DNA of 64,000 bases, taken from NCBI GenBank assembly GCA_023381895.1, contig JAMCTA010000151.1, positions 29,900 through 93,899 of the forward strand, written 5' to 3'. Under the pieces are notes generated by a model, which was not told where the DNA came from, searched no databases, and was given only the letters and a program-made list of their open reading frames with translations. The DNA comes from Chloroflexota bacterium. GTDB taxonomy: Bacteria > Chloroflexota > UBA4733. This document shows positions 34,604 through 43,967 of this stretch, piece after piece. Both the position numbers and the translations under genes were made by a program. The number at the start of each line of letters is the position of its first letter. Positions within the stretch are counted from its first letter, which is position 1.

Positions 34604-35802
34604 TGAGATTGGGAGGGCAGGAGATCACTGGCAGTCAATGGCTTGGCGCGTACAGGAAGTGCGGCACCCACGAGCGGACGCGCGTAGCGAGCGAACTCAT
34701 CGGACGGCTGACCAAACTGATCCAGCAGCTGCTTGGGAACAGGACGGATCTTTCCAGCGATCTCATCCAAGGGCAGATGCGTTAGCTCAACTGAATATGG
34801 CACATCGCTCGTCCGTTCCAGCCCGACCATGACCGATGTCATACCGATCCGTGCCGCTCGCACCGCTGCTTCGCCCAGGAAGAAAGCCTCCGCGCGATCG
34901 ACTAATGACACCGAATTCCCACACACCTTTTGAATGGACCCCGGGCGGTCGTCTTTTGCGCGCAAGCCAAGGCGGGTCTGGACGAGGGCGCGCAGATATT
35001 CGCCCGGACGGCGAGTTTCCGCATGTCCAAAGGCATCCCTCCAGTTGGAATAAGTGCGACCAACCAGTGTTCCGTCTGCATTGCGGAGCATTTCACCAAC
35101 GACAACAGTGCAGAAGCCGTGCTGATGGACAGCGTGAGACACGCTGTTCAAGAACCACCCTTCACGGAAGGGCTGCTCAGGAAGAAGGATGAGATGCGGC
35201 GGATCAGCAGGAGATGAGCGGGCGAGCATAGCAGCCGCTGCCAGCCACCCAGTGTCCCGACCGTAGACCTCAAGAATCCGCACCGACTCTTCCCGTTGCA
35301 TAGCCCAGGCATCGAGCCCCAGGTCCCTCACAGCAACTGCTATGAAGCGGGCGGCACTACCGTAGCCCGGAGTGTGGTCCATTCCGGGAAGATCATTGTC
35401 GATGGTCTTGGGAACCGCGATGAAGCGGGTATCCAGACCTGCGACGGCAGCGGCGGAAGCGAGAGTCTGTGTGGTCTCGGCGGAATCGTTACCTCCAATG
35501 TAGAGGAATGCGTCTACGTTGAGCACACGGAGCTTTGCAACAGCCTCCTCCAGTTCAGCGTCAGACAACTTGTAGCGGCAAAGGCCCAGCGCTGCGGAGG
35601 GGGTATCGCGTAGAGCTTCGAGACTCTGGCGTGAGAGATCGTGAAGGGGAACAAATCGCTGTTCGAGCAATCCGCGCACGCCGAATTGGAGCCCCAGAAC
35701 ACGCGTTTGTTCTGTGCGGGCCGCCTCCGCGATCACCCCGGCGAGGCTGGCATTGATGACTGGTGTTGCTCCTCCTGACTGACCGACGACGATGGTGTGC
35801 AC
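34600..35802 (-). CDS. pfp: 6-phosphofructokinase, PPi-dependent type
   Basis: 400 residues from a GTG with AGAGGA 7 nt upstream. The N-terminal loop is V-G-Q-S-G-G-A-T. Position-specific markers are G-G-N-D-S at 103-107 (Asp106 where ATP enzymes have Gly) and P-K-T-I-D-N-D at 131-137 (Lys132 where ATP enzymes have Gly). Together they indicate pyrophosphate as phosphoryl donor. Asn105 replaces the usual Asp, so the exact donor needs testing. Asp135 matches the catalytic base. It begins 11 nt after dedA and overlaps gpsA. Confidence 0.85.
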   Translation of the reverse strand: MHTIVVGQSGGATPVINASLAGVIAEAARTEQTRVLGLQFGVRGLLEQRFVPLHDLSRQSLEALRDTPSAALGLCRYKLSDAELEEAVAKLRVLNVDAFLYIGGNDSAETTQTLASAAAVAGLDTRFIAVPKTIDNDLPGMDHTPGYGSAARFIAVAVRDLGLDAWAMQREESVRILEVYGRDTGWLAAAAMLARSSPADPPHLILLPEQPFREGWFLNSVSHAVHQHGFCTVVVGEMLRNADGTLVGRTYSNWRDAFGHAETRRPGEYLRALVQTRLGLRAKDDRPGSIQKVCGNSVSLVDRAEAFFLGEAAVRAARIGMTSVMVGLERTSDVPYSVELTHLPLDEIAGKIRPVPKQLLDQFGQPSDEFARYARPLVGAALPVRAKPLTASDLLPSQSQ

Positions 35803-35813
35803 ACCGGATCCTC

Positions 35814-36428
35814 TCACCTGACTTTGGCACGCTCCGCTTGCTTGCGCCGGACCGACCACACAATGATCCCCAGTACCACAACTGCTGCAAGTGCTCCCAC
35901 AGAAACGTACCCGAATCTCCGGGCAGTGGCCTCGATGAGTCTCCACTGCGCACCGAGATGGAAGCTCAGTAATCCGTAAAATACAGCCCACACAATGCAA
36001 GCGAGAATGTTCGCCGGAAAGAAGATGCGAAAAGGAATTTCAGTAATGCCTGCAACGAGGCTGAGGTAGGTTCGGAGAATGGCCTCGTAACGGCCGATGA
36101 AGACGGCGAAGACACCATATCGTTGAAAGAATCGTTCGATGACGGCTTGCCGTTCTCGCGTGAGCCCTATCCGTGGACCAAATCTTGTCACAAAGAGCCG
36201 ACCCCAGTTGCGACCAATGACGTAGCCCGTATTGTCACCGACGATCGCTCCTAAGGCGGCAACGATAATCACGATGGTGATGTTAAGCGAGCCTACCCCG
36301 GCTGCCGCTCCACCAACAAGCAGGGCTGTCTCTCCAGGGAGAGGGATGCCAACTCCCTCGATCGCGATCAGCAAGAAGATTGCAGCGTACCCAAAGTGGT
36401 CAATCGCCTGCTGAACCCAAACAGGCAC
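35814..36428 (-). CDS. DedA family membrane protein
   Basis: 204 residues from a GTG just after GAGGAGG; an upstream GTG at 36452 also exists. Four or five hydrophobic helices carry the DedA signatures E-G-V-G-I-P-L-P-G-E-T and G-D-N-T-G-Y-V-I-G-R. In the membrane-reentrant segment the usual F-x-R-F-x-P-G-x-R-T is G-R-Y-E-A-I-L-R-T-Y, so Glu replaces Ile and the Pro-Gly pair is lost. DedA proteins translocate undecaprenyl phosphate or other lipid carriers, consistent with a place at the head of a glycan operon. Confidence 0.82.
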   Translation of the reverse strand: MPVWVQQAIDHFGYAAIFLLIAIEGVGIPLPGETALLVGGAAAGVGSLNITIVIIVAALGAIVGDNTGYVIGRNWGRLFVTRFGPRIGLTRERQAVIERFFQRYGVFAVFIGRYEAILRTYLSLVAGITEIPFRIFFPANILACIVWAVFYGLLSFHLGAQWRLIEATARRFGYVSVGALAAVVVLGIIVWSVRRKQAERAKVR

Positions 36429-36601
36429 ACCGACCTCCTCGTGGCCGCGCACTCACTCTTCACCCACTATACCCTTAGCTCTTGGAGGTGCTGTGCGTGC
36501 CGCAGCTCTGATCGTCGAGTAACGGGCGTGGCTCCCTTGGTGGATAGTCACACAACCTGGCGGAATTCCCCAGCGCTACCCCACCTGAGGTAGGCTAAAG
36601 T

Positions 36602-37243
36602 GTGACAGGTTTTCTCGCGCTTGGTGTCGCTATTCTTGGCACGCTCGTCACCCATTCAACCGTGCCGATGGCGGCCTACATCTTATTCAGCCTCCTTCTC
36701 GCCTGGCCGCGCCAAAAGGGCTCGAGGGTTTTCGAGCCCTATCGCCGCATCCGGCTCTCTATTGTCCTCCAGTGCGCTTGTGTGCTCATCGTGGTCATCG
36801 CTGTTGCGGCAGCGCTGCTCTTGCTCGACAACCCCATTCTCAACTGGGGGTGGTGGACTTTAGTCCTGACTTCAACGGCGAACAACTATGCTGTAGGCGG
36901 CAGTATTCTGGCCGCTCCACTTGCTTACCCCTGGCTGATTCCTGTATTCCTTGCCCTTCTGATTCCCTCGTTGCCACAACTGGCCATCACCGAGGAAATC
37001 ATCTTCCGTCGCGGCACACGATCGTGGCTGGATGGCTGCGTGCGCAGTCTCCTGTTCGGGCTGGCACACCTCACGATGGGAGTGCCCCTAGCTGTCGCGC
37101 TGGCACTCAGCGTTGGAGGTCTGTGGTTTACACGACAGTACTTCATAGGCGGTGTGGAGCGGTCGGCCTTGCATCACCTGACGTACAACTGCCTGGCTCT
37201 GCTACTGGTCCTTAGCAGCTTGGTGATTCTCGGCTCGTCGTGA
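36602..37243 (+). CDS. CPBP family intramembrane glutamic protease
   Basis: 213 residues, about seven hydrophobic helices. Conserved motifs are E-E-I-I-F-R-R near residues 136-142 (the EExxxR catalytic pair), F-G-L-A-H-L (first His) and H-H-L-T-Y-N (second His). These are the defining features of the CAAX protease/bacteriocin-processing family. Its substrate cannot be inferred. The GTG start is divergent from dedA, and no bacteriocin peptide gene is visible next to it. Confidence 0.82.
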   Translation: MTGFLALGVAILGTLVTHSTVPMAAYILFSLLLAWPRQKGSRVFEPYRRIRLSIVLQCACVLIVVIAVAAALLLLDNPILNWGWWTLVLTSTANNYAVGGSILAAPLAYPWLIPVFLALLIPSLPQLAITEEIIFRRGTRSWLDGCVRSLLFGLAHLTMGVPLAVALALSVGGLWFTRQYFIGGVERSALHHLTYNCLALLLVLSSLVILGSS

Positions 37244-37392
37244 CGTTGGATCGACAAGGTGCTGAGGATTATTGTGATGGTAGAGTCATGGCAGCACGTC
37301 CTGAGACAACGTCCCTAGGCGTGCCACCGACGCTTGAGCACGGCACGTAGGCGTGCGCCCACAGGGGAGAGGTCCGGGCGCCGGCCGGAAGG

Positions 37393-38979
37393 ATGCGACG
37401 ACCGATGGGTGCTGTCCACTACGTGGAAGAGTCTGCGAGCTCCTGGGACGAGAACCCCCTGAGGGAAGGGGTGTCATTCCAACGACGTCCCGATCCTTGT
37501 TCACTGGTCATCTTTGGTGCGACAGGAGACCTCACTCATCGGAAGTTGGTACCTGCGCTTTTCAACCTCGCCCTCGGAGGCCTTCTCCCTGCAGGTGTTA
37601 GTGCGGTTGGCTTTGCCCGCCGCGAGAAGACGCATGAAGTCTTCCGTCAGGAAATGCGCCAAGCAGTCGAGCAGTTTTCTCGCACCAGGCTCACCGACGA
37701 GGCGGTATGGCAGGACTTTGAACGATCTCTGTTCTATTCGGTCTCCCAGTTCGATGATCTTGATGCGTACCGGCGTCTGGGGCAGCTCCTCGACCGTCTC
37801 GACGTTGAGAAGGGTTCTCTAGGGAACAGACTGTTCTATCTCGCGACTCCTCCCAGCTTCTATCAAACGATCATCGCCCGCCTCGGTGAAGCCGGGCTCA
37901 ATGTAGGTGGAAAAGGTCCAAGTGGTCGTGGCTGGGCACGTGTCATTGTGGAGAAACCCTTTGGCCGTGATATAGACTCGGCAGTGAAGCTGAATCAAGA
38001 TGTCTCAGCGGTCTTCGACGAGTCGCAGGTATTTCGGATTGATCACTATCTAGGCAAAGAAACCGTGCAGAATATTCTTGTCCTGCGCTTTGCTAACGGC
38101 ATTTTCGAGCCCATCTGGAACCGGCGTTACGTGGACCACGTCCAGATCACAGTCGCGGAGTCCGTTGGCGTGGAGTCACGAGGCGCTTACTATGAAGAGG
38201 CCGGAGCCTTGCGCGACATGGTTCAGAGCCACTTGCTACAGCTGCTTGCTCTGACAGCTATGGAACCTCCCGTGGCGTATGACGCGGATGCCGTCCGCGA
38301 TGAGAAGGTCAAGGTCCTGCGAGCGCTGCGGCCCATTCGTGGCGAAAGTGTCGATGTCCAAGTCGTTCGAGGTCAATATGGTCCGGGTTTCGACAGCGGT
38401 CACCCGGTTCCAGGCTATCGCCAGGAGGCCCGAGTTGCTGCGAAGTCATCGACCGAGACCTATGTGGCACTCAAGGTATTCATTGACAACTGGCGCTGGC
38501 AAGGAGTGCCTTTCTATCTGCGCACGGGCAAGCACTTGCCGAAACGCTCAAGTGAGATAGTGATCCAGTTCAAGCGTCCGCCCCTTACCCTTTTCTCTCA
38601 GACTGAGAGCACTGACGCAAACTACCTCATTCTTCGCATCCAACCCGATGAAGGAGTGACTCTACGCTTCGGGGTGAAGACACCGGGTCAAACGATGCAG
38701 ATTCGCACGGTCAATATGGATTTTCTCTACGGCGCCTCGTTCGGAGTCGATTCACCGGACGCCTACGAGCGCCTCCTCCTAGACGCGATGTTGGGAGATT
38801 CAACGCTCTTCACGCGGCGCGACGAGGTCGAGAAATCCTGGGCCTTCATCACCGACATCTTGAAGACCTGGCAGGAGGTGCCGTTGCCCGATTTTCCGAA
38901 CTACGAGGCTGGAACATGGGGACCTCTCAGTGCTGATGAGCTTCTTGCCCGGGACGGGCGTGTCTGGCATCGCCCATAG
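37393..38979 (+). CDS. zwf: Glucose-6-phosphate 1-dehydrogenase
   Basis: 528 residues. The NADP loop is F-G-A-T-G-D-L-T near residues 42-49 after a 35-residue N-terminal extension. The substrate motif R-I-D-H-Y-L-G-K-E-T near 215-224 holds the catalytic His and Lys. V-E-K-P-F-G-R-D and Y-L-R-T-G-K are also present. It makes 6-phosphogluconolactone and NADPH. ATG 37393 or ATG 37405 may be the start. Followed within 11 nt by opcA and then pgl, giving the first two steps of the oxidative pentose phosphate pathway with their assembly factor. Confidence 0.95.
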   Translation: MRRPMGAVHYVEESASSWDENPLREGVSFQRRPDPCSLVIFGATGDLTHRKLVPALFNLALGGLLPAGVSAVGFARREKTHEVFRQEMRQAVEQFSRTRLTDEAVWQDFERSLFYSVSQFDDLDAYRRLGQLLDRLDVEKGSLGNRLFYLATPPSFYQTIIARLGEAGLNVGGKGPSGRGWARVIVEKPFGRDIDSAVKLNQDVSAVFDESQVFRIDHYLGKETVQNILVLRFANGIFEPIWNRRYVDHVQITVAESVGVESRGAYYEEAGALRDMVQSHLLQLLALTAMEPPVAYDADAVRDEKVKVLRALRPIRGESVDVQVVRGQYGPGFDSGHPVPGYRQEARVAAKSSTETYVALKVFIDNWRWQGVPFYLRTGKHLPKRSSEIVIQFKRPPLTLFSQTESTDANYLILRIQPDEGVTLRFGVKTPGQTMQIRTVNMDFLYGASFGVDSPDAYERLLLDAMLGDSTLFTRRDEVEKSWAFITDILKTWQEVPLPDFPNYEAGTWGPLSADELLARDGRVWHRP

Positions 38980-38989
38980 GAGCAGATCG

Positions 38990-40105
38990 ATGCATCATGG
39001 GGCTTCACTGCGTTTGGTTGGAGAGTGGTCGGGCCATGGCGTCGATGCGCGGCAGATTCCTGCTGAGCTGACCCGTCTGTGGCGTGAGACTTCCGAACAA
39101 GCTCTGGCAACTGGACAGCCGGCAGCAGCTCGTACAAATGTGCTCACACTACTGGTGATCGGTCGAGATCTCAATAATATCCTTGCCGCCGCCCACACTG
39201 TCGGCGCCATGACTGAGTTCCATCCTTCGCGATCCCTCTTTGTGCACTGGCAACTCGATCACCACACTTCTTCCCTCGATGTTGAGGTATCTGCGAGTTG
39301 CCGGATCGATCGACCTGAAGTGTGTCACGAGTCTGTCACCTTGCACGCCCGCGCCTTCAACAGCAAGCAGCTCGTGAGTACCCTCAACTTGCTACTGCTG
39401 CGCGACCTACCGACCTATCTGTGGTGGCTTCCGCCGTTGCAGCTCGAAGATGAATCATTGGGCGATTTCGTTGCGCTCTGCGATGGTCTCCTTGTTGACG
39501 CTGCGACCCATCGCGATAGCATTGGCAACCTTGTCGCTCTCCATCATTTCGTCGATCTCGTGCGGTTCGGTATTTCAGATCTAGCTTGGACGCGCATTCG
39601 CGGATGGAGAGAAGTGATCGCTGGATTGTGCGACGAGCGTGATGTGCGGTCTGTCATCGGTTCATGTACCCAGGTAACGATTGGGTGGAAGCGTGATGTC
39701 GACGAGTTACCGGCAGAGGCGCTATATCTCCTTGGGTGGCTGGGCACAGCATTGCAATGGAGAACAGAACAGCCACTCCACAGACTACGTTCGTCAGGGT
39801 CGGTCGAGTGTCATGCGGCGGCTCGCGCCATTCAAGTTTCACTCGAAGCATCGGATACCGAAGCTGATATCGTCGTGACGCACGTAACCTTTGCTACGGA
39901 CGCCGATCGGTCTCGTGTCGATATGCACCTTGGTCTGTCCAATCAGGTGAGCATCCGGGTCGTCCACAACGGGCAGACAGCACGTGAGCTCACGGTGTCT
40001 CTTCGATCAGTGAGCGATCCAGAAGCACTGTCATCACAGCTGCGACAGCCAGGGCGCGACGATACCTATCACCGAACTCTTGAATGGCTAGCGCCGTGGC
40101 ATTAG
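38990..40105 (+). CDS. opcA: Glucose-6-phosphate dehydrogenase assembly protein OpcA
   Basis: 371 residues with AGGAG 8 nt upstream of the ATG. R-T-N-V-L-T-L-L-V, then C-H-E-S-V-T-L-H-A-R-A near residues 112-122, L-L-L-R-D-L-P-T-Y-L-W-W near 138-149, and W-T-R-I-R-G-W-R match OpcA. OpcA controls assembly and redox activation of Zwf in cyanobacteria and actinobacteria. No metal or catalytic motif is evident. It lies between zwf and pgl, as in those groups. Confidence 0.88.
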   Translation: MHHGASLRLVGEWSGHGVDARQIPAELTRLWRETSEQALATGQPAAARTNVLTLLVIGRDLNNILAAAHTVGAMTEFHPSRSLFVHWQLDHHTSSLDVEVSASCRIDRPEVCHESVTLHARAFNSKQLVSTLNLLLLRDLPTYLWWLPPLQLEDESLGDFVALCDGLLVDAATHRDSIGNLVALHHFVDLVRFGISDLAWTRIRGWREVIAGLCDERDVRSVIGSCTQVTIGWKRDVDELPAEALYLLGWLGTALQWRTEQPLHRLRSSGSVECHAAARAIQVSLEASDTEADIVVTHVTFATDADRSRVDMHLGLSNQVSIRVVHNGQTARELTVSLRSVSDPEALSSQLRQPGRDDTYHRTLEWLAPWH

Positions 40106-40148
40106 CGCTAACCGCAATGAACCTTGAGTGAGAAGGAGCATTGTGCTC

Positions 40149-40877
40149 ATGTCGTTGACACCACCGACCCTTCACCGGGCAGACAGCGCGACCGATGTTG
40201 CGGAGGTCTCATCCCAGCGCATTGTGGCGGTCGCGCGACAGGCTGTTCAGAAGAGAGGTCTGTTTACCCTGGCCCTGTCAGGAGGATCAACACCCAAGCT
40301 GCTCTACGAGCGCCTCGCTAGCCTTCCGAGACAGAGCGGCATCCCGTGGCGCCAGACGCACATTTTCTTTTCCGACGAACGTTGCGTTCCCCCATCGTCG
40401 CCCGAGAGCAATTGCCATATGGCAAGTGAAGCACTCTTGTCCAGAATTGCCATTCCTGAGGACAACGTCCACCGGATGCGCGGAGAGATGAGTCCTCCTG
40501 AGGCTGCAGCACTGTATGAGGAGGAACTTCGATCCGTGTTCGGATCATCCCAGCTTCCTCGTTTCGATGTTCTCTTGCTCGGGCTTGGTGAAGATGGGCA
40601 CACGGCGTCTCTATTTCCTGGAGTGAGTCTTTCAGCTGATGACCAGCATCTCGTGGCGGCCGTGTTCGTCTCCAAGCTGTCGACGTGGCGTCTCACCTTT
40701 ACTCCCCGAGTGATCAATGCAGCGGCCCACGTCATCTTTCTCGTCACCGGCACGGCTAAGCGAGCGCCGCTGCAAACCTTGCTTACTCCAATCCAGAAAG
40801 TCATCATCCCCGCTCAACTGGTACAACCGGGCAACGGGACGGTAGAAGTATTCGCTGACCGCGACGCTGCCAGCTAG
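40149..40877 (+). CDS. pgl: 6-phosphogluconolactonase
   Basis: 242 residues. The signatures are L-A-L-S-G-G-S-T-P-K near residues 42-51, F-F-S-D-E-R-C-V-P, and G-L-G-E-D-G-H-T-A-S-L-F-P with the catalytic His. T-W-R-L-T-F-T-P and F-L-V-T-G-T-A-K follow. It hydrolyses the lactone from Zwf. AAGGAG lies 10 nt upstream of ATG 40149; a GTG at 40143 is closer to it. Third gene of zwf-opcA-pgl, 43 nt after opcA. Confidence 0.93.
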   Translation: MSLTPPTLHRADSATDVAEVSSQRIVAVARQAVQKRGLFTLALSGGSTPKLLYERLASLPRQSGIPWRQTHIFFSDERCVPPSSPESNCHMASEALLSRIAIPEDNVHRMRGEMSPPEAAALYEEELRSVFGSSQLPRFDVLLLGLGEDGHTASLFPGVSLSADDQHLVAAVFVSKLSTWRLTFTPRVINAAAHVIFLVTGTAKRAPLQTLLTPIQKVIIPAQLVQPGNGTVEVFADRDAAS

Positions 40878-40948
40878 ACATCTCAGTGCGCCAGGACGTA
40901 ATCTTGGGTGCCAAATCACAACAGCGAGCTATAGAGAGTGTGGTGATC

Positions 40949-42043
40949 GTGCAGCCGGTACGTCTTGGTGTAGTGGGACTTGGAACTATGGGACAAGGCC
41001 ACATCCGCTCGTGCGGAGAGCTTGGCGAACAAGCTGAGTTAGTTGGTGGCTATGACCTCTTGCCCGCGGCTCGCACTGCTGCTGCGGGCCAAGGACTGGC
41101 AACTTTCAACACTCTAGATGCGTTGCTCGATCAGCGCCCCGACGCTTTGATCGTGGCCACACCACATCCCCAGCACGAACAAGTGACGGTCCAGGCTGCA
41201 GAACGTGGAATTCACATTCTGTGCGAAAAGCCACTCGCAGCAAGTGTCTCGTCAGCGGACCGCATGGTGACCGCGTGTCATCGCTACGGGGTCATCCTCG
41301 GCGTAGACTTCCAACATCGCGCTGTGCCGATCAACCAGACGATCCACCGCCTGATTAGCACAGGCACCCTCGGCGACCTACTCCGCGTGTCTCACGTGGC
41401 GACAGACTGGTTCCGGACGCAGGCGTATTATGACTCTGGGAACTGGCGCGGGACCTGGGAGGGTGAGGGAGGTGGCGTGCTTATGAATCAGGCGCCGCAC
41501 GACCTTGACCTCTACGTGTGGTTCGCAGGGTTGCCACAACGCGTGAAGGCAAGCGTCAGCACCCGCATCCACAGGATCGAGACTGAGAACACAGTGGCTG
41601 CGATCCTAGAGCACGAAGGTGGTCGCTTCGATAGCTTCTGCACCTCTACGATAGAGTTTCCTGGGCAGGCCGAGTGGACGTTCGTCGGTGACCGAGGCAC
41701 GCTCGTCAGTGACGGCAAGTCGCTACGTCTCTTTCGCCTCCAGGAACGCCTGCGGGACGGCATCTTGACGCTCGGTGTATGGGGAAGACCGTCAGGTACG
41801 TGGGTGGATGTCCCGTTCGAGACATCCACTACGCACGATGCCCACACTGAGGTGATCCTTCGATTTCTGAGAGCTATTCAAGAAGGCACTCCTGTCCTTG
41901 CTACGGGCGAAGATGGCCTGGCTGCACTGGAGCTCGCCAACGCAGCGATACTCTCCGGCTTTTCCGACCAGCCTGTCGACATTCCAGTCGATCGTTCTGG
42001 TTATGACAAGCTACTCCATTCGTTGCGGCAGCGAGAAGTCTGA
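40949..42043 (+). CDS. Gfo/Idh/MocA family oxidoreductase
   Basis: 364 residues. The N-terminal NAD(P) domain has G-V-V-G-L-G-T-M-G-Q-G-H near residues 7-18 and the hallmark C-E-K-P-L-A near 95-100. The second domain has Q-A-P-H-D-L-D-L, with the His and Asp that usually serve in catalysis. Family members oxidise sugars, inositol and related polyols. Its position after the pentose-phosphate genes and before a GT-C gene suggests a sugar substrate. GTG 40949 and an upstream GTG 40940 are both possible starts. Confidence 0.85.
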   Translation: MQPVRLGVVGLGTMGQGHIRSCGELGEQAELVGGYDLLPAARTAAAGQGLATFNTLDALLDQRPDALIVATPHPQHEQVTVQAAERGIHILCEKPLAASVSSADRMVTACHRYGVILGVDFQHRAVPINQTIHRLISTGTLGDLLRVSHVATDWFRTQAYYDSGNWRGTWEGEGGGVLMNQAPHDLDLYVWFAGLPQRVKASVSTRIHRIETENTVAAILEHEGGRFDSFCTSTIEFPGQAEWTFVGDRGTLVSDGKSLRLFRLQERLRDGILTLGVWGRPSGTWVDVPFETSTTHDAHTEVILRFLRAIQEGTPVLATGEDGLAALELANAAILSGFSDQPVDIPVDRSGYDKLLHSLRQREV

Positions 42044-42111
42044 GTAGGCGCGTTGCCCTCACTTGGGATCTTCCGGTCCCAGGTGCCAAGTGACTAACAA
42101 CGAGGAGATTC

Positions 42112-43809
42112 GTGAACAGATCGACCCGACCAACAAACTCAGAGAGTGGCCGACTGGTAACTGCGGTCTTTGCTTTGTGCAGCCTACCTGGGCTCGCGGT
42201 GCTTTTCTACTACTTTGTGTTATACCTGCGGCGATCCTGGACCGTCATCTCCTTTCCCTACGGCTACGATTACGGTGAATCCCCAGAGCTCATGCGAGCG
42301 ATTGCGGTTGCCCATGCTCGTTTCGACAAACTCTATGAGTTTTGGAACAATCCACCTTATCATATGGCCAACTATACACCACTCTTCCCACTGATCAATG
42401 GGATTTTTGTGCACTTCTTTGGTGTGCAGTATCAGAGTGGACGTCTTCTCGCGTGGACAAGCAGCTTGCTCTTTATCGCCGTCATCGCATGGCTTGCCTG
42501 GCGTGAGGTTCGCTCACCGTTTGCTCCCCTTGTGAGTGCGCTCTTGTGGTTCAGCGTCAATTATGTGTGGGACTGGACACCTTTGAACAGGGAAGACGAG
42601 GTGGGCATGCTGTTCAGCATTCTTGGCCTCCTTGTCTTCTACGAAGGGTACGTACGGCCAGCACGCCGGGGTGAGGCGGCAAGGTCAGAACGCGCTGTCT
42701 GGCTGGCCCTTCCATTGTTCCTTGCTGCTATCTATACGCGCCAGACCACTATTGAAGCAGCGGCTGCCTGTGGCTTCTACCTCTTGGTCAAGCGCCCTTC
42801 ACTGGCGGTCAAATGGACGCTTGTGTTCGCAGTGGTCGCTGGAGGGATATTTGCGCTCGTTGATGTCCTGACTCAAGGTGCTTTCTATCTCAACGTCATC
42901 ACCGGTAACCTCAACGTCTTTCACTGGAGTCGTGTCACGTACTTTGGGCACCAGTTCTGGGATTACTATCAAGTTGGAGCCCTGCTCTCGATTTTCTTCC
43001 TCATCACGCAGATCGTGCTCCGGCGTCAGCAGGTTTTTAGCGCCTGGCTGCTCATCACCTTTGTCGTAGCAGTGACTATCGGTAAGGTCGGAGCCGCCGA
43101 GAACTACGTTCTGCTACCTTGGGGAGCCACGTGCTTGTGTGCTGGAGCAGCGACAGGCAGGCTCCACAATATTGCCCGGTGGCTCTGGCAACAGCGCCGA
43201 CTTCCGCTGTTGCCGCAGCTCGCTGGGGTTGTGCTCGCACTGCCTCTTGGGTTCGTTCTGTTGCTCCACGCTCAGTTGACCCTGCACACGCTCTACTCAG
43301 GCAACTGGACACAGTACACCTTCGCCCTGAGCCAGCCCTCTGGAATCGATGGGCTGCTGCTACGCTGGACGCGGACCGGCTGGTATCTTCACGTGCTTCC
43401 CAAGGAAGTCAAGCCCCTGACAATCCTCAAGGACTTTGGCTACCGCTACAAGCCCATCGTCGGATCTGGTCTGTTGCAAGAGGACCAGTATCTCGATAAG
43501 ATCGTGCATCAGGAGCAGGGTGACGTCTTTGATGAGGACATGTCGCATCTGCTCATGGCGGGGAAGCGCATCTACATTCAGCCGTTCGAGTTTTCCGAAG
43601 AAGCGCTCCTAGGGCAGTGGAACCAGCAACCATTCCTCCAGTCCATTGCTCATCAGCAGTTCCCTCTGGTCATTGCGACTCGCGAGATCACACCAAACAT
43701 GCATTGGGAACGGTACACCCCGCAAATGGCGCAGGCGTTCTCGCGGTACTACTGCCTGGATCGTCAGCTTTCTGACTACTACGTCTACACGCCGTGCAAA
43801 GGGAAGTGA
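42112..43809 (+). CDS. GT-C fold membrane glycosyltransferase-like protein (PMT/GT39-like)
   Basis: 565 residues from GTG with GAGGAG 6 nt upstream. A first helix (about residues 17-38) is followed by G-Y-D-Y-G-E, the acidic extracytoplasmic loop motif of polyprenyl-phosphate-sugar-dependent enzymes. About ten more hydrophobic helices follow, and a soluble C-terminal domain lies from about residue 440. It would use a lipid-linked sugar outside the membrane. Substrate unknown. The pair with an oxidoreductase suggests a small sugar-modification locus. Confidence 0.75.
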   Translation: MNRSTRPTNSESGRLVTAVFALCSLPGLAVLFYYFVLYLRRSWTVISFPYGYDYGESPELMRAIAVAHARFDKLYEFWNNPPYHMANYTPLFPLINGIFVHFFGVQYQSGRLLAWTSSLLFIAVIAWLAWREVRSPFAPLVSALLWFSVNYVWDWTPLNREDEVGMLFSILGLLVFYEGYVRPARRGEAARSERAVWLALPLFLAAIYTRQTTIEAAAACGFYLLVKRPSLAVKWTLVFAVVAGGIFALVDVLTQGAFYLNVITGNLNVFHWSRVTYFGHQFWDYYQVGALLSIFFLITQIVLRRQQVFSAWLLITFVVAVTIGKVGAAENYVLLPWGATCLCAGAATGRLHNIARWLWQQRRLPLLPQLAGVVLALPLGFVLLLHAQLTLHTLYSGNWTQYTFALSQPSGIDGLLLRWTRTGWYLHVLPKEVKPLTILKDFGYRYKPIVGSGLLQEDQYLDKIVHQEQGDVFDEDMSHLLMAGKRIYIQPFEFSEEALLGQWNQQPFLQSIAHQQFPLVIATREITPNMHWERYTPQMAQAFSRYYCLDRQLSDYYVYTPCKGK

Positions 43810-43925
43810 CTGCGCCGTGTTGTAACCGCTGACAGCGCGCTAATCGGTTCACGGCGGCGCGGTAGTGTGAGTGCAGTCGCACCATGTGGCCTCGGTGCCT
43901 ATCGTGGCTTGTGAAGCCCAAGGCA

Positions 43926-43946
43926 CGAAGGCGACGCGGGCCTTCG
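43926..43946. terminator. Hairpin between convergent genes
   Basis: CGAAGGC and GCCTTCG, 7-bp stem with a 7-nt loop, in the 158-nt gap between the GT-C gene (ends 43809) and the minus-strand gene ending at 43968. No U-tract. Confidence 0.35.
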
Positions 43947-43967
43947 CAGATAGTGCTCCAGCGCTCC

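Noticed and set aside
40103..40112. TTAGCGCTAA palindrome after opcA
   Set aside because: Only 10 bp, expected by chance; no further copies noticed nearby.
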